Part shown: positions 42,863 to 54,100 of the stretch, piece by piece | How the letters are laid out: every line of letters starts with the position of its first letter | Numbering within the stretch: position 1 is the stretch's first letter | Assembly: GCA_005406025.1 (NCBI GenBank) | Contig: BGZK01000074.1 | Location: 682,001-746,000 of the forward strand | Origin: Eumeta japonica | Taxonomy: Eukaryota > Arthropoda > Insecta > Lepidoptera > Psychidae | Direction: 5' to 3' | Length of the DNA: 64,000 nucleotides | Translations under genes and position numbers: made by a program | The notes under the pieces: generated by a model | The model's input: the letters and a program-made list of their open reading frames with translations, nothing else | What the model was told of the DNA's origin: nothing | Databases searched by the model: none

Positions 42863-43009
42863 ATGGGGTTTGGTGCATTGGATTCGGAATTCAATCCTGA
42901 AGAATGGGAATTTTGGAATTTATCCGCCAATAAAATTCCAATTGTTATAAACAAAAACGAAAAGTCAAAAGGTAGTGTCCGTTTTGCAGCTATAACTCAA
43001 AAATATTAA
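42863..43009 (+). CDS. Short ORF of 48 codons, unrecognised
   Basis: ATG GGG TTT... runs 48 codons to TAA at 43007. The product is rich in Asn, Lys, Glu and Trp (FNPEEWEFWNLSANK inside) and its composition is less AT-biased than the nearby chance frames. No domain, signal peptide or membrane segment is apparent. It lies among transposon remnants, so it may be a fragment of one. I cannot assign a function and it may be chance. Confidence 0.15.
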   Translation: MGFGALDSEFNPEEWEFWNLSANKIPIVINKNEKSKGSVRFAAITQKY

Positions 43010-43865
43010 AGTTAGCTCAAATTTGAAAAAGTTCCTAAAAGAGAAGAAAATTTTAGTAAAATAACTCCCGACTCCCGGTTGTAGCTCTATTATTTATAAT
43101 TTTAATTTTACGCTGAAAATTGGGTTCCGCACGGCCGTTTCAGCGCTGTCGCGCCGCCATAAACAAGCGTGCATTATAAAATAATTTTTTCAATATTCAA
43201 TATTAATTTAAAATTTGGAAAAATTATAGTGTCTTCTAGAAACTTGAAAGAATACGATCCCGTTGGAAAAAATGTTTAACTCTATTTTTCTTAAAGTTAT
43301 CTAATAGTTAATTAAGTAATTTTTCATGGACTTTAGTTTTTATTAAATCTCATATAAAAGTTTAAATAATGCACCTATAATTTTTTTCTTTTTGGGAGCT
43401 CTTCTTATATACATAATAAACAAGACTCAGTTATAAAATTTATAAAAGTTTTTTATTTGTTTATTATGATTTTTAAGTAAACAAAAATGAAAAATCCGGG
43501 TAAAGTTATTAAAAAATTTTTTTTACTAAAAATTTGATTGTAGTTGCTTCTGTATTTATATATCGTGTTTAATAGTTTTGCTAAAAAATTTTTTGCGCCA
43601 TTTGTTTATAAATTTTTTATAAACAAATAGACAAGTTTAATATTTATCGAAAATTTTTTTTGGCCATTTTATTGTCTTCGTAAAATGATGATTTTTTAAA
43701 AAAAAATTTTTCTTAAAAACAATTTTTAATTATTTATAATCGTTTTTTTCATTTATCAATCCTTTAAATTATTTATTAAGAATTTTTTTTTTAATTAAAA
43801 CATGTCTTGAATTTCTACATTTATGGACAAATAAAAAAATATATAAATTTCGCTACAAAACCGCC
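43010..43865. other. Extremely AT-rich low-complexity DNA
   Basis: Long A and T runs from about 43180 to 43850 with no coding potential. A small GC patch at 43128-43172 is the exception. It contains the palindrome listed at 43600-43628. Confidence 0.5.
43600..43628. repeat. 29-bp perfect inverted repeat
   Basis: ATTTGTTTATAAA, spacer TTT, then TTTATAAACAAAT: 13 perfect base pairs. In so AT-rich a stretch short palindromes arise by chance, but 13 pairs with a 3-base loop is long. Confidence 0.65.
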
Positions 43866-45283
43866 ATGATATGGGATGAACCTATTAACCACCACGATGA
43901 CTGTTATTTTTGTTCAGTGAACATAATAGGTATTAACCGAAAAAAAATCGAACAAAATGGCAATATCCTTCTATACGGACGGCACATAGACGTGTTTTGA
44001 GCCCTATCATGTCACCAGAACCTCAAGCCGGACTTTCTCAGGAGGAGGCTATGGATATTGAGAAGAAAATTGAAAGTAGTGATAGTGACTTCGAATATGA
44101 CCTAAAAGCGCCAGGGTTGTTCAACCAAACTGATTTAAACGACCTTATCAGAGATCTGGGGCTGTCGAAGTCTGCTTCAGAAATTTTGGCTTCTAGGCTA
44201 AAAGAAAGAAACTTAGTGACAAAAGAAACTAGAATTTCTTACTACCGTACAAAGGAACGCAATCTCCTCAAATATTTTGCTGAAGAAGATAACTTCGTAT
44301 TTTGTAAGGATATATCTGGTTTAATGGCTGCAATGAGATTAAAAAATTACACTTCAAATGAGTGGCGTTTATTCATTGACTCGTCAAAACGGAGCCTAAA
44401 ATGTGTCCTCTTACACAACGGGAATAAATTAGGATCGTTGCCTATTGCAAATTCCACAAAAGCAAAAGAAGAATACACAACTATTGCTCTGATTTTGGGC
44501 AAAATTAAATACGAGGAACACAAGTGGCTGATATGTGTTGATTTAAAAATGGTAAGCTTTCTTCTAGGGCAACAAGGTGGTTATACAAAGTATCCCTGTT
44601 TTCTTTGCTTGTGGGATAGTAGAGCCAAAAGTCAACATTGGACTAAACGTGATTGGCCTCCTCGTGTGGCGCTAGTTCCAGGAGAATAGAACGTGATAAA
44701 TCCACCTTTAGTATCAAGGAATCGTATAATTTTACCTCCGTTACATATAAAACTAGGACTTATAAAACAATTTGTAAAAGGTCTTGATAAAAGTGGAAAT
44801 TGTTTCCTTTTCTTATCAAAAAAGTTTCCAAAACTGAGTGCAGAAAAGATAAAAGCGGGAATTTTTGACGGGCCACAAATACAATCATTAATAAAAGACC
44901 CAAATTTTACGGACACTATGACAAAGATTGAGAAAAAGGCATGGAATGAGTTTGTTTGGCTTGTTCACAATTCTTTAGGAAATAAGAAAAGTATGGACTT
45001 TTCTCACCACGTTGAAGAACTGATGTGTGAATTCCAAAAACTCGGATGTAACATGAGCATCAAGTTACACTTTCTATACAACCACCTGGATTATTTTCCA
45101 TCCAATCTTGGGGATCTAAGCGAAGAACAGGGCGAGCGATTCAACCAAGACCTTCGTACGATGGAGGAATGTTATCAAGGCCACTGAAACGCACACATGA
45201 TGGCTGACTATTGTTGGAGCATTCAGAATAGCCCTAAGCCATCAGCTTCAGCTAGAAAATCCACAAAAAGAAAGTTTTTTTAA
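43866..45283 (+). pseudogene. Inactivated copy of an arthropod multicopy (transposon-like) protein family
   Basis: Belongs to a large family of uncharacterised proteins present in many copies in arthropod and other invertebrate genomes, probably encoded by or derived from a mobile element; its biochemical role is not known to me. The first part reads MIWDEPINHHDDCYFCSVNI (43866 on), with a CxxC pair typical of the family. After the A8 run at 43940-43947 the frame must change, and the rest stays in one frame from about 43949 to TAA at 45281. Landmarks are FNQTDLNDLIRDLGLSKSAS, EWRLFIDSSKRSLKCVLLHN, KWLICVDLKMVSFLLGQQ, GYTKYPCFLCLWDSRA, LPPLHIKLGLIKQFVK, LSEEQGERFNQDLRTMEE and HMMADYCWSIQ. Only two in-frame stops break it, TAG at 44687 and TGA at 45185. 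The N-terminal domain usual in the family is missing, so the copy is 5' truncated. Confidence 0.85.
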
Positions 45284-45340
45284 CTTAGAAATTAAATAAA
45301 AATTAATTATCTCTGAATTTACGGTGTTTTCTTGAAAAAA

Positions 45341-45860
45341 ATTGGTTGCCTGTAAAGTCGGTATACGGGCGAAAGTTTTACGTGACAACGACTTTGAGTG
45401 GTAAAATCATTTTAATGTGAATATTCATTCGTATAGTAGGAAGAAGGATGAAATAATAGTAACAATTTAAAACATTTATTTATACAAAGAATTATATTTA
45501 AAACATTAATTTCTACAAAGAATCTCGCACTGAATTTCATATTAACAAAATTTTATTTTTACCTTTACACATACATACGTATTTATATACAAATATACAT
45601 ACAATAACTTGCAATACATTTGCGTCTCTGTCTCTCTTGCTCTTAGGCGGGCTAACTGTGCTCGAGTGGAAGGGACGCGTGCCTTTCACTTTTTATGTCT
45701 GTCTCTCTCGCTCTTAGGCGGGCTAACCATGCCCGAGTGGAAGGGACGCGTGCCTCTCACTCGCTCTCATTGTGAGCGCATAACGTGAGCGGAGCGTAAC
45801 GCAGTTTCTTGAAGTGTCACCCGGCAAACCAATTTATAAGACGTTGTCACGTCAAAAATT
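45341..45860. mobile_element. Non-autonomous dispersed element, copy 1 (with 71-bp internal duplication)
   Basis: Starts ATTGGTTGCCTGTAAAGTCG and ends near AAGACGTTGTCACGTCAAAA. The motif ACGTGACAACG near the left end recurs inverted (CGTTGTCACGT) at the right end, and ATTGGTTGCC recurs inverted as GGCAAACCAAT, so the ends are fold-back related though not a simple terminal inverted repeat. Two copies of a 71-bp unit (GGCGGGCTAAC at 45646 and 45717) lie inside. The interior is non-coding. It begins about 60 bp after the preceding pseudogene, which may be coincidence. A diverged second copy is at 60407-60846. Confidence 0.6.
45625..45768. repeat. Two-copy 71-bp tandem repeat
   Basis: Units share CTCTTAGGCGGGCTAAC and GAGTGGAAGGGACGCGTGCC with a few substitutions. 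Period 71 from the GGCGGG anchors. It is part of the dispersed element around it and is pyrimidine (TCTC) rich. Confidence 0.8.
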
Positions 45861-46119
45861 CAATGTTTCATATTTTCTAAACCAGAGCTGATACAGAAAT
45901 TTCAGTCACAAATTTGAAATGTACGTCAAAAATTGGACTAATATCATGTATCACAACCCAATCATCAGAAATCCTGTTGTGCAGTGTTATATATTGTTAT
46001 ATGTATTTCAACCCAAATTCCACTCTAGTGTAAACGGGGCCGATATATGTACATACTTATATACAGAGGTGTCGGTTACAGTAACGGTAAGTGTCACGAG
46101 GTCAATGATTTTATCTCAT

Positions 46120-46680
46120 CTCAAAAATGCCCAACGCACCTAAAGAAGTTTTCACTTCAAAAAAAAGTGGCGAATTGTGGCGTTTCTGTGTGCTTCGTGC
46201 ACAGCGTCAATTTATTAGTGTTGGTTGATTTTTAAAGCACCATACGTTCGTCTGTCGCTTTTTTTTATCGTAGTAGTAAAGCCATGTTTCACCACCAGTA
46301 AGTATGTCATATATCTTATTTTTTTGTACTGTCGAATTTCTTTATCATAAATCGGCATTGATCTATTCGCCGGTCTTCCTGTTCATCGGCCATTTTGTGC
46401 GGCATCCATCTCGAACAACGCTTACATAGAGAAAGGTAATCGTGAATAATAGTTTGTATCGCTGCTGTTCCAATACCCAGATCCCGCACAAGCTCTACAT
46501 ATGTAATTCTTTCGTTCTCTTGGATCAATTTTACAATTGCTTGAATATTTTCTTGAGTGACTGCGGTTGACGGCCAACTGTTCTCGTTTCAACTTCAAAG
46601 CTTCCACATCTCCTTTTGAAATCAGCAGATCATTTAAAAGCTGTTGCTTGTGAATAAGTACATTCACTAAAACTAGTCAC
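46120..46680 (-). pseudogene. Mariner transposase pseudogene, central part
   Basis: Reading down the minus strand: SWPSTAVTQENIQAIVKLIQ near 46590-46530, then ITYVELVRDLGIGTAAIQTI and CSRWMPHKMADEQEDRR, then after a frame change KIYDILTGGETWLYYYDKKS at about 46318-46260. This is the helix-turn-helix DNA-binding region and the start of the DDD catalytic domain of mariner. The first catalytic block normally reads GDETW; here the aspartate is glycine. Frameshifts and stops finish it, and the C-terminal third is unreadable. Its strand is the same as the fragment at 42285-42479, but the two differ in position and are not proven to be one insertion. Confidence 0.85.
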
Positions 46681-46992
46681 CGAAAAATTCAAAACATTCT
46701 TGGAGCTTTAAACCTTTTTTGTAATCATAATAAATCATAGCACAAAAATTAAGTCAATTGAGTTTTATTGTGGCAAGTAAATTCCCATGATTCTAACAAT
46801 AATAACAATTTTAAAGATAAATATATTTGAATTCAAATATGTTCCAGTTTTTTTTATTTCTCACTAAATAACCTGTATTTACGATGATATATATCCTGCT
46901 AGTATTGAATTATTAAGTAAAGAGTATCTAATTACTAAATACATACCCTTCGTAATATTATCTTGATAAAGCATTTAGACACGGGTCTTAAC

Positions 46993-49417
46993 AAACCTCA
47001 GCACCAGAATGCACGAGGAGCTGTAGGGCGGCGGATCCCACCCCGCCCACACCCAGCAGCAACACGCGTGCACGCCTCGCCTCATTCTTCCGCACGCCCA
47101 GCCCCGCCACTAGCAGACCCGCCCGTGCCGTCAGAGCCGCATACAGAGCACCGCCAGCCTCCAGCTCAGACAGGGCTCGAGGTGCTGGGCCCGCCTAATA
47201 GAATTATTGGTTTTTAAAATGATTTCTGTTCTATTATTTATTTACGAAATAACCTTATCAGGTGTTCAAGGATTGAGACAGGATGAAAAGCAAACAAACA
47301 GAAAAGTAGAAAGTATTTGTTGATCAATCTTGACTTGTGAACGAACTGATCTAAAAATAAAAGTAAATTCTCAGCACTCGAGTTCCATTTATATCATATA
47401 TACATTATGCCTATATATACCCCTCAATTAGTGGTCTCTAATATTCTCCATATGTAAACACAGCTATAAAAAATTATACAAAAAAACAAATGTAAACATG
47501 TCACATCCTCAAATGTAAACAACACACTGGCAAGGGATATATTGGAAATTTTAAAAAAACTTTCAAAAAATATAGGGTAGTATTTTTTAATATTCTTTTT
47601 TTGGGACAATTATGCTATAATTTCATTATTTAGTTTATAAGCATAGTTCGTAAAGATATTTTATAATATATATTTGTATTGTTTGATATCGTTTATAAGA
47701 CTAGATTCATTTAATATGACAACTGAACAGATTTTGACAGACTTTCAGACTAGCAGTTAGTTTGTAGCGAATTTTAAAAATAGTTTATGAGATCAACCGT
47801 TTTGTTTTTTTTTTACGCAGCTGCAAAACAATAAAAAATAGACAAGATTTTTTTGCATTGATACAGTTTGTAGGTCAGGGAGATTATGTGACATAGGCCA
47901 TTTTTTATTCAGGAATAATGCATAGCTCCCATGCGATAGCGATTAAAATTACTAAGTAATTAGTAAATAAATCTGAATAAAATTTGGATGTGGGTTGGTT
48001 TAAGGTTGAGATAATACTTTTTGTTCCATTAAAATGCATAGTTATTGAAAGATTTTTGTACATTCTATTTTATGAAATGTCACCAGAAAGGTACTTAAAA
48101 AATTAATTAGGATACTTACATGGATTTTTCTCTAAGGTATATATTTTGCAATTTATTAATTTCCAAAGTAACTTACATGTGCATGAACATAGAGTCATAA
48201 AAGACAACTATTTATAGAAACATTGTCTGATTATAAAAAAGAAAGTATCACAAGTACATCTTAAAAGATCAATATTATATTATTGGGAAACAATGAAAAA
48301 AATATGATATCAATTTTTCATTATTACTTCATGATGTTCTTGGTGGTAGTATACTCCCCAAGAAACAAATTGTCAACTGTTTAGGAGGGTATAACATTTC
48401 TCCTAAATGCCTACATAAAAATATTTTCTTTATCTAAAATCTCTTTATTTCTGTCTATTATTCAAAGTTTTGATTGATTAGTATCAATATATGTTTTCTT
48501 TAATCTTTAATTTAATCATAGCAAAAATTCCAATGTCCTCTCAGTCTCATGATATTAATAAAACCACAAATAATAAGTAAATATTTAGGTGAATATGTAA
48601 TGATTAAGATATGTAAAACATACTTGGTAATTAAATATTTAAATAAATTGAATCATTTTACCCATCTCTCTTTGACAACAACGTATTCAGCATGTGCACC
48701 AGGCCAGTGCGGAGGTACGACTCCCCAAACCAAAGTGCCAGGAGAAAGTCGGTTTACTGCATCAGGTCCAGCTCTTTCCACCACCCCACAGAAATCTCTG
48801 CCAAGAACCAGTGGGAACTCTACTCCTTCTTTTGCTCCAACTCCTTCTAATGTACGTAAAGTATTGAATATCCGTGAACCATAACCACCTAAAGTGATAA
48901 AAAGATTGTATTAAAATATCTTATTCATTGGTGTTTTCTACTTTAATAAAACTAAATTTTATACATTCCTCTTTAATACTTTCATCAAAAAAGTGTTTTT
49001 TATATTTATCTATAAGATTAATTTCATGAAGCCAATTGTTTTTGTTGTATTTTATTGTGGTTTATCATTATTCATATAATTTTCTATGTGAATCAAAACT
49101 CACAATATTAAAAGTATTGTGGGATTCAAAGTGCCTCTAGACATACCAATCATAGCTATATCCAATGGGTTGATTGAAGAGGCATGAACTCGCACCAAAA
49201 TCTCATCGGGTCCACGCAGTGATGGCACACGGGCTTCATCAAGACGTAGTTCTGATAATTCGCCATAACTGTGAATTTGCCATGCGTACATTTTGTCCCT
49301 TGCAGTCACCTTGGCACGATTTGCGACATCTATTTGACTTTGAGTAACCAAGTAACGACAGTACTGTAGCCCAGGCTTAAATCTACGTAATAAACGTTCA
49401 AGCATTCCGCTAACCAT
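46993..49417 (-). CDS. RTN4IP1: Mitochondrial NAD(P)H oxidoreductase (RTN4IP1/OPA10-like), 5' three exons
   Basis: Medium-chain dehydrogenase/reductase of the quinone-oxidoreductase group; the vertebrate orthologue is a mitochondrial NAD(P)H oxidoreductase with roles in coenzyme Q metabolism and respiratory-chain health. Three exons join cleanly: 49417-49147, 48888-48662, 47194-46997 (or 46993). They give about 232 residues: a basic, Arg-rich mitochondrial leader (1-28), the GroES-like domain (MYAWQIHSYGELSELRLDEA, SSINPLDIAMIGGYGSRIFN, VEFPLVLGRDFCGVVERAGP, AHAEYVVV) and the first strand of the Rossmann fold, LLLGVGGVGSAALQLL, with the glycine motif at 214-219. The family is near 400 residues, so about 150-160 C-terminal residues are absent. 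No exon for them is visible between 46992 and 37165. The start is the ATG at 49417, preceded by a possible UTR acceptor. Identity is strong; completeness is unknown. Confidence 0.88.
46997..47194 (-). CDS. RTN4IP1: RTN4IP1 coding exon 3
   Basis: Follows acceptor TTCTATTAG in phase 0, matching exon 2. Encodes residues 167-232 with ALYAALTARAG and the nucleotide-binding LGVGGVG. Strongly GC-rich. The donor may be GTTTGT at 46996 (phase 0) or GTTAAG at 46992 (phase 1). Reading on without splicing meets a stop two codons later. Confidence 0.85.
47195..48661 (-). other. RTN4IP1 intron between exons 2 and 3
   Basis: 1467-bp AT-rich intron; no element recognised in it. The minus-strand open frame at 47424-47609 is chance. 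Confidence 0.75.
48662..48888 (-). CDS. RTN4IP1: RTN4IP1 coding exon 2
   Basis: Follows acceptor CACTTTAG and ends GAGAGATGG before donor GTAAAA, phase 0. Encodes residues 91-166, including EFPLVLGRDFCGVVE and the AHAEYVVV strand. The intron to exon 1 is 258 bp. Confidence 0.9.
49147..49417 (-). CDS. RTN4IP1: RTN4IP1 coding exon 1
   Basis: Encodes residues 1-90 plus the first base of codon 91. Ends ATTG before the donor GTATGT. Carries the leader and the start of the GroES-like fold. A donor here joins in frame to exon 2 to make the family's GYG turn. Confidence 0.88.
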
Positions 49418-51079
49418 GACTGTTTTAGGATCACCTGTGAAACACTGCTTAATATTTATTTAATGGAGGAGGTTAAACTAAAGATATTTTTACATTATCT
49501 TTAAAGTAATACATGTAATGGTTACAACCAAAATCATACACTAATCTAATTGGGAAAAATATACGCAAATTGTTTTATTTAATTATTAAGTATGTGCAGT
49601 TAAAATATTGTTATTGTCGCATATTCTACTCAAAACATAAGTCAGCTGTTTGTCATTTTTGACATCACAGAACTATGTACAGAGTATTGCAAAAGCATGC
49701 TAGCTACATAAATATATAGTATTGTTTGTGCTAGCTACGCAAATGCTTAAAACGGAATCAGTTTTACACATTGCATTTTTAAGATTCTAGATTATTTTTT
49801 CGATAGCAACGTCTTTAAGCCAACAAGAACAATTTTGTATATAATCTCAGAGGTAATGTAGCATAGTCTTTGGACTTCCATACTTTCAGCTCAACCCAGT
49901 TCTATCTTTTCCATAAGGGCACTTGGGGTCAGGCCTAGGGTCCCTGATCCAATAAGAGGCCCAAAATGCCATCATTGTCATATATTGGACTTGCACGTAA
50001 AATTACATTCTATTTTCGTTCACGTATTGATTGGATTTCTAAAAGAGTCCCTTAATACAGACACTGGAAGCTTTGTACCTAAAGACCCCGGCTTTGTTTG
50101 CGCAAAAACCCAGCCTCTGTTTGCTGAAGAGCCCCTGCAACACCTAGACGGTCTTTGGCTCAACACCTAGTGTTCAGTTACCACCGACATGTATAGCACG
50201 ATCGTGAGAATTTGCCGCAGCAGGGCAAAAGATTGGATTAAATTTTACCATAACTTCTACCAATTCTTGATTCTTAACATCCAATGTGGAAAGGCTAGAG
50301 GTATTATATGTTTGTAGTGTGTCTGTGGCGAAGTGATTCCAAAACGGATGAAGCGATTTCTCTGTGATTTCTTTTATGAAAAGCTAACTTAACGAGAATA
50401 ATCTTTAGGTTCATTTGATACAAAATCCATAGAGCTGTTTAAAAGAAATATGAATAAAAAGTATATTCTCTTTATAATAAGTTTTTTTAGATATTCCACA
50501 CGATTCAATTCGACAATTTTTTAGCACAACGAAAGAAATTCAGTAACTGCTACAAAACTCTTGAGAATAGTAATCCAATGACATTGAATTTTACATCCAA
50601 TTTCAACAATCAATGTTAAAAATTAATAGACCGTTAAGTCAAAATTAAAAGGTATTTCGTACAAAAAAAAAATTTAATATTAAATGAACGGTCTGGTAAT
50701 TGTTAACATCGTTTAGTAAATTTGGATCTTAAATCTATTGTCAAGTACAGTATAAGGCACGAAACTCCGCCTTTCTGAGTTTCCTGCGATTGGTGCGATG
50801 TGCAGGTTCAACGATTTCCGACCTTTCCTTTTTCTTCGCCACGTACCTATTCTACACCATTGGGAGGCTTTTGTAAGTAATTTCGCAGCGGCAGAATTTC
50901 ATGCGTTGTTATGTTAGATGATTGATTGTCATTGTCCTTGATAAGCTGCAGGTTGTCTGCATGTTGTCTGTGTACTGGGAAAATAGTTAAAAGTTGTAAT
51001 CATCTATTGACTGTAATTTTGAATGAATTAGTTTTATGCAGCCACTAGATTCAATTTTTAGTTTCTTAATTTACTAAGT
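49418..51079. promoter_or_regulatory. Divergent intergenic region between RTN4IP1 and WARS2
   Basis: 1.66 kb separate the two start codons, which point away from each other. A GC-richer stretch at about 50755-50900, nearer WARS2, is a plausible core promoter area, but no TATA or initiator could be fixed. The direct repeat TGCTAGCTAC occurs at about 49698 and 49728. The 61-codon frame at 49985-50170 lies in a GC-richer patch (49900-50210) that may be an old mobile-element piece; it shows no family resemblance. Confidence 0.45.
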
Positions 51080-51166
51080 ATGAGGTTATTCAAACAAGGT
51101 GTGAGCTATTGCAAATCTTTAAAAGTTTCAGCAACAGTAACCTCTATTCGGAGGTGTACCAGTAAA
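51080..51166 (+). CDS. WARS2: WARS2 exon 1 (targeting leader)
   Basis: 29 codons from the ATG to AGTAAA before donor GTAATT, phase 0. Encodes the basic leader ([16 protein letters not shown] and on). An alternative donor six bases earlier (GTAAAG) would break the frame with exon 2. Confidence 0.75.
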
Positions 51167-54100
51167 GTAATTATAATTTAATATATATTATTTCAGTTAC
51201 TGTAATTACCAATATAATTGTGACTGTAATAATATTTCGTAATAATTTTTAAATAATATGGAATTGAACTGCAAGATCGTATTGAATTTTGATTATTCGT
51301 AATATTTTTGCCGTTGTTTTTAACAACCCCTTGGATTTTGTGTCATAAAATTATGAAAACATAATTTCCTTGTTTATAAAAGCACATAGTTAATTTGTGT
51401 TGTTAGGTTACTACTACAAATAATTTAAGCGACGAAGAATGGCCCCGCCGTGTGTTATCTGGTATCCAGCCTACAGGTGGTATACACCTAGGAAACTATT
51501 TTGGTGCAGTACGGCGGTGGGTAGAGCTCCAGGATACTGGCGATGATCTTATGATTTGTATTGCTGACTTGCATTCACTCACCACTTATCAGGTTATTAG
51601 AATTTATTATATATTGCAATTCTATTTTACTTCTTGCTCTTTAAAAAATGTATTTACTTAAAAAATAAGCGTATAAGTGCTGTTTAAAATAATTCAGCTA
51701 AATTAGTATAATTTCGTAATAATTATTCAATAAGTATTTAATAAGAAAAAAACATGTTTTGCATATTATTTATGTAGATTTAAGATTTTATTGAATTGAG
51801 GTTCAGTTCTTTGCTTCTTATATAACTATATTGATTTTAGGACCCACAAATACTCCAACAAAACATATTGGAATTGACAGCTTACTTACTGGCGAGTGGA
51901 ATTGACCCTGAAAGGAGTATTCTATTTTTGCAGTCCAGTGTACCGCGTCATTCTGAACTATGCTGGATTCTTACATGTATGGCTACATATGCTAGGTAGA
52001 TATTTTATAGTTATGTTGCTTTTTAGTCCTATGTCTCGGTAATGAATTTCTGGTATTCTTTTTTAATTTGGAAAGCTTAAAAATTTCCAATATCATTTTT
52101 GCCTTTCAATAACACGTTTTTGATCTATGTGGCTTATAGTTTTATGAAGGAATTCAGAAAGCATTGAATAATCGACACTAAGATGTTACATATATATTTA
52201 TGAATATAGTTTATTAATATGTTAATTTTTATGAAGTGTGGTATATGTATACCATTAAAAAAGACATATAACAATAATCTGGTAAAACAATGGGAACATA
52301 TGTTAAGAAGGAGAAAAACTTTGTTTGACGTTTTCCCAAAAAAAATTTTATATAATTTTAACAATTTGTGAAAAAAAAAATATTTTTAAGTATATTTCTC
52401 AACATTGCACAACTCAACGCTAAAGCATTTGAAATTGCTTATGGTCGAACAATTTTTTTCACTAGTTCAAAAATCTTTCTCATCAATAAACCATGAGATT
52501 AGTGAAACACATGATCATTTGGGAAAAAATCCATTAATTTTGCCTTTTTTTATTATCTTTAGAATTACAAGTCGCTTCTTGTTGAAAAAGGCTGTCAAAT
52601 TTGACGTCGTTAATTTATGATAAATAAATAATGTAATTTAATAATAGACCAAAAACAGACTCTCACAAATAGTGGTAACCTCAACTAGGAAGTAAATATA
52701 TCTCTTCATTACCATCTCTTTCAATGAGATTTTTTTATTTATGTATCTCAAAAGTACACAAAACAGATTATAACCATTATGAAATTGTATGAAAAGATAT
52801 GACACATACACACTTTGATAGATCATAATCCTTGAATATTTGTACATAGTATGCTTAGAATTAAGATATACTTAACAAAATAAATTAAATAAAAATAAGA
52901 AAACAAAGATTAAAAGAAAAGAAAATAAAAGAAGCACAAATAATCCACATTACCGTAGCAAAACATTGTGTATATTGCATTTGAAAGCTGTAGGTATGCA
53001 ATTAAATACATCGACATCTATACCTTCATCAGCATCGGCAGTTAGGTCATTGTACAGGTGGATCATTCTGGTTATAGAATTGTAAAAGGACAATATTGTT
53101 TTTGTAAGTTTGCAATGATAAGAATCTAGGCGAATAGGAGTGTAAAATTTTATGTAGATAAATTACATCTATTTGCGTATGTATTTCTAGTGATCATACT
53201 TTAAATGAAGACCATATATTCACTGATAATAGTCACTGAAGTTGTGCTCAAATTCTGACGAAAAGACAAGATTTTGATAAACTTTCTTTGCACATTTTGA
53301 ATACACAGATTTGTACAAATTACCAGCATATGAGTATCCTCAGTATCTTGGGCAAACTCTGTCTGAAAATTATTAATGAAATTGTCGTGAGTGAGACTGA
53401 AAGTGTCTAAAGGTCTAGAATGTACAAACCGAATTTCGAAAAGGGATGGGGTGTATGGATCAAGTTTTTTTCTCTGGAAAAAAAAAATGGGTGAGTTTCT
53501 AGCCAAGGACCAAAAAGTTTTCTGTACTTTTGTAGATCTAGAAAAAGCTTATTATAGAATGAAAGATCAGTGGAAAACCTATCTATGCGTGGTGGAAGTT
53601 TTGCATTGATATGGACACTGCAATCTCGTATACTGAGGCTCCAATGCCTAAGTCAGAATAATGGGATAAACATGATCGACATCCAGAGGTGTCAGGCAAG
53701 GATGTGTAGCCTCACTGTGACTATTCAACCTATTCATGGATAGCTGTCTATATGATTTGAAAGAGTGTGGACTAAGGATGGATGAAAATGACCAAATTAT
53801 CTTTGCGCAGTCAGAATCGAGTTTCAGACAATCCTAATTAAAATGAATGACTTTGTTAAGAATAGAGGTATGAAAGTAAATGTCAGTAAGACTAAGATCA
53901 AGTGAGAGGAGTCAAATAAATAAAAGAGGTTGTATACTTGGGTAATCTGTGTACAAATGACAGTAAACATAATAGGGATATTGAAAGAAGAGTGAATGCA
54001 GGTAATAAAGTTAATGGAGTTTTGCTTGCTATTATAAATATTAAAGTGTTTCCATAACAAGCATGTTTAGGTGCCCGTAATGGGGTCCTAATTCTTATAG

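Noticed and set aside
46963..47217. 84-codon plus-strand Pro/Ala-rich frame
   Set aside because: It is the antisense shadow of the GC-rich RTN4IP1 exon 3, whose minus-strand reading has the Rossmann motif and proper splice sites.
52405..52847. Open frames in WARS2 intron 3
   Set aside because: AT-rich, unrelated to any family I know, and absent from the synthetase alignment.
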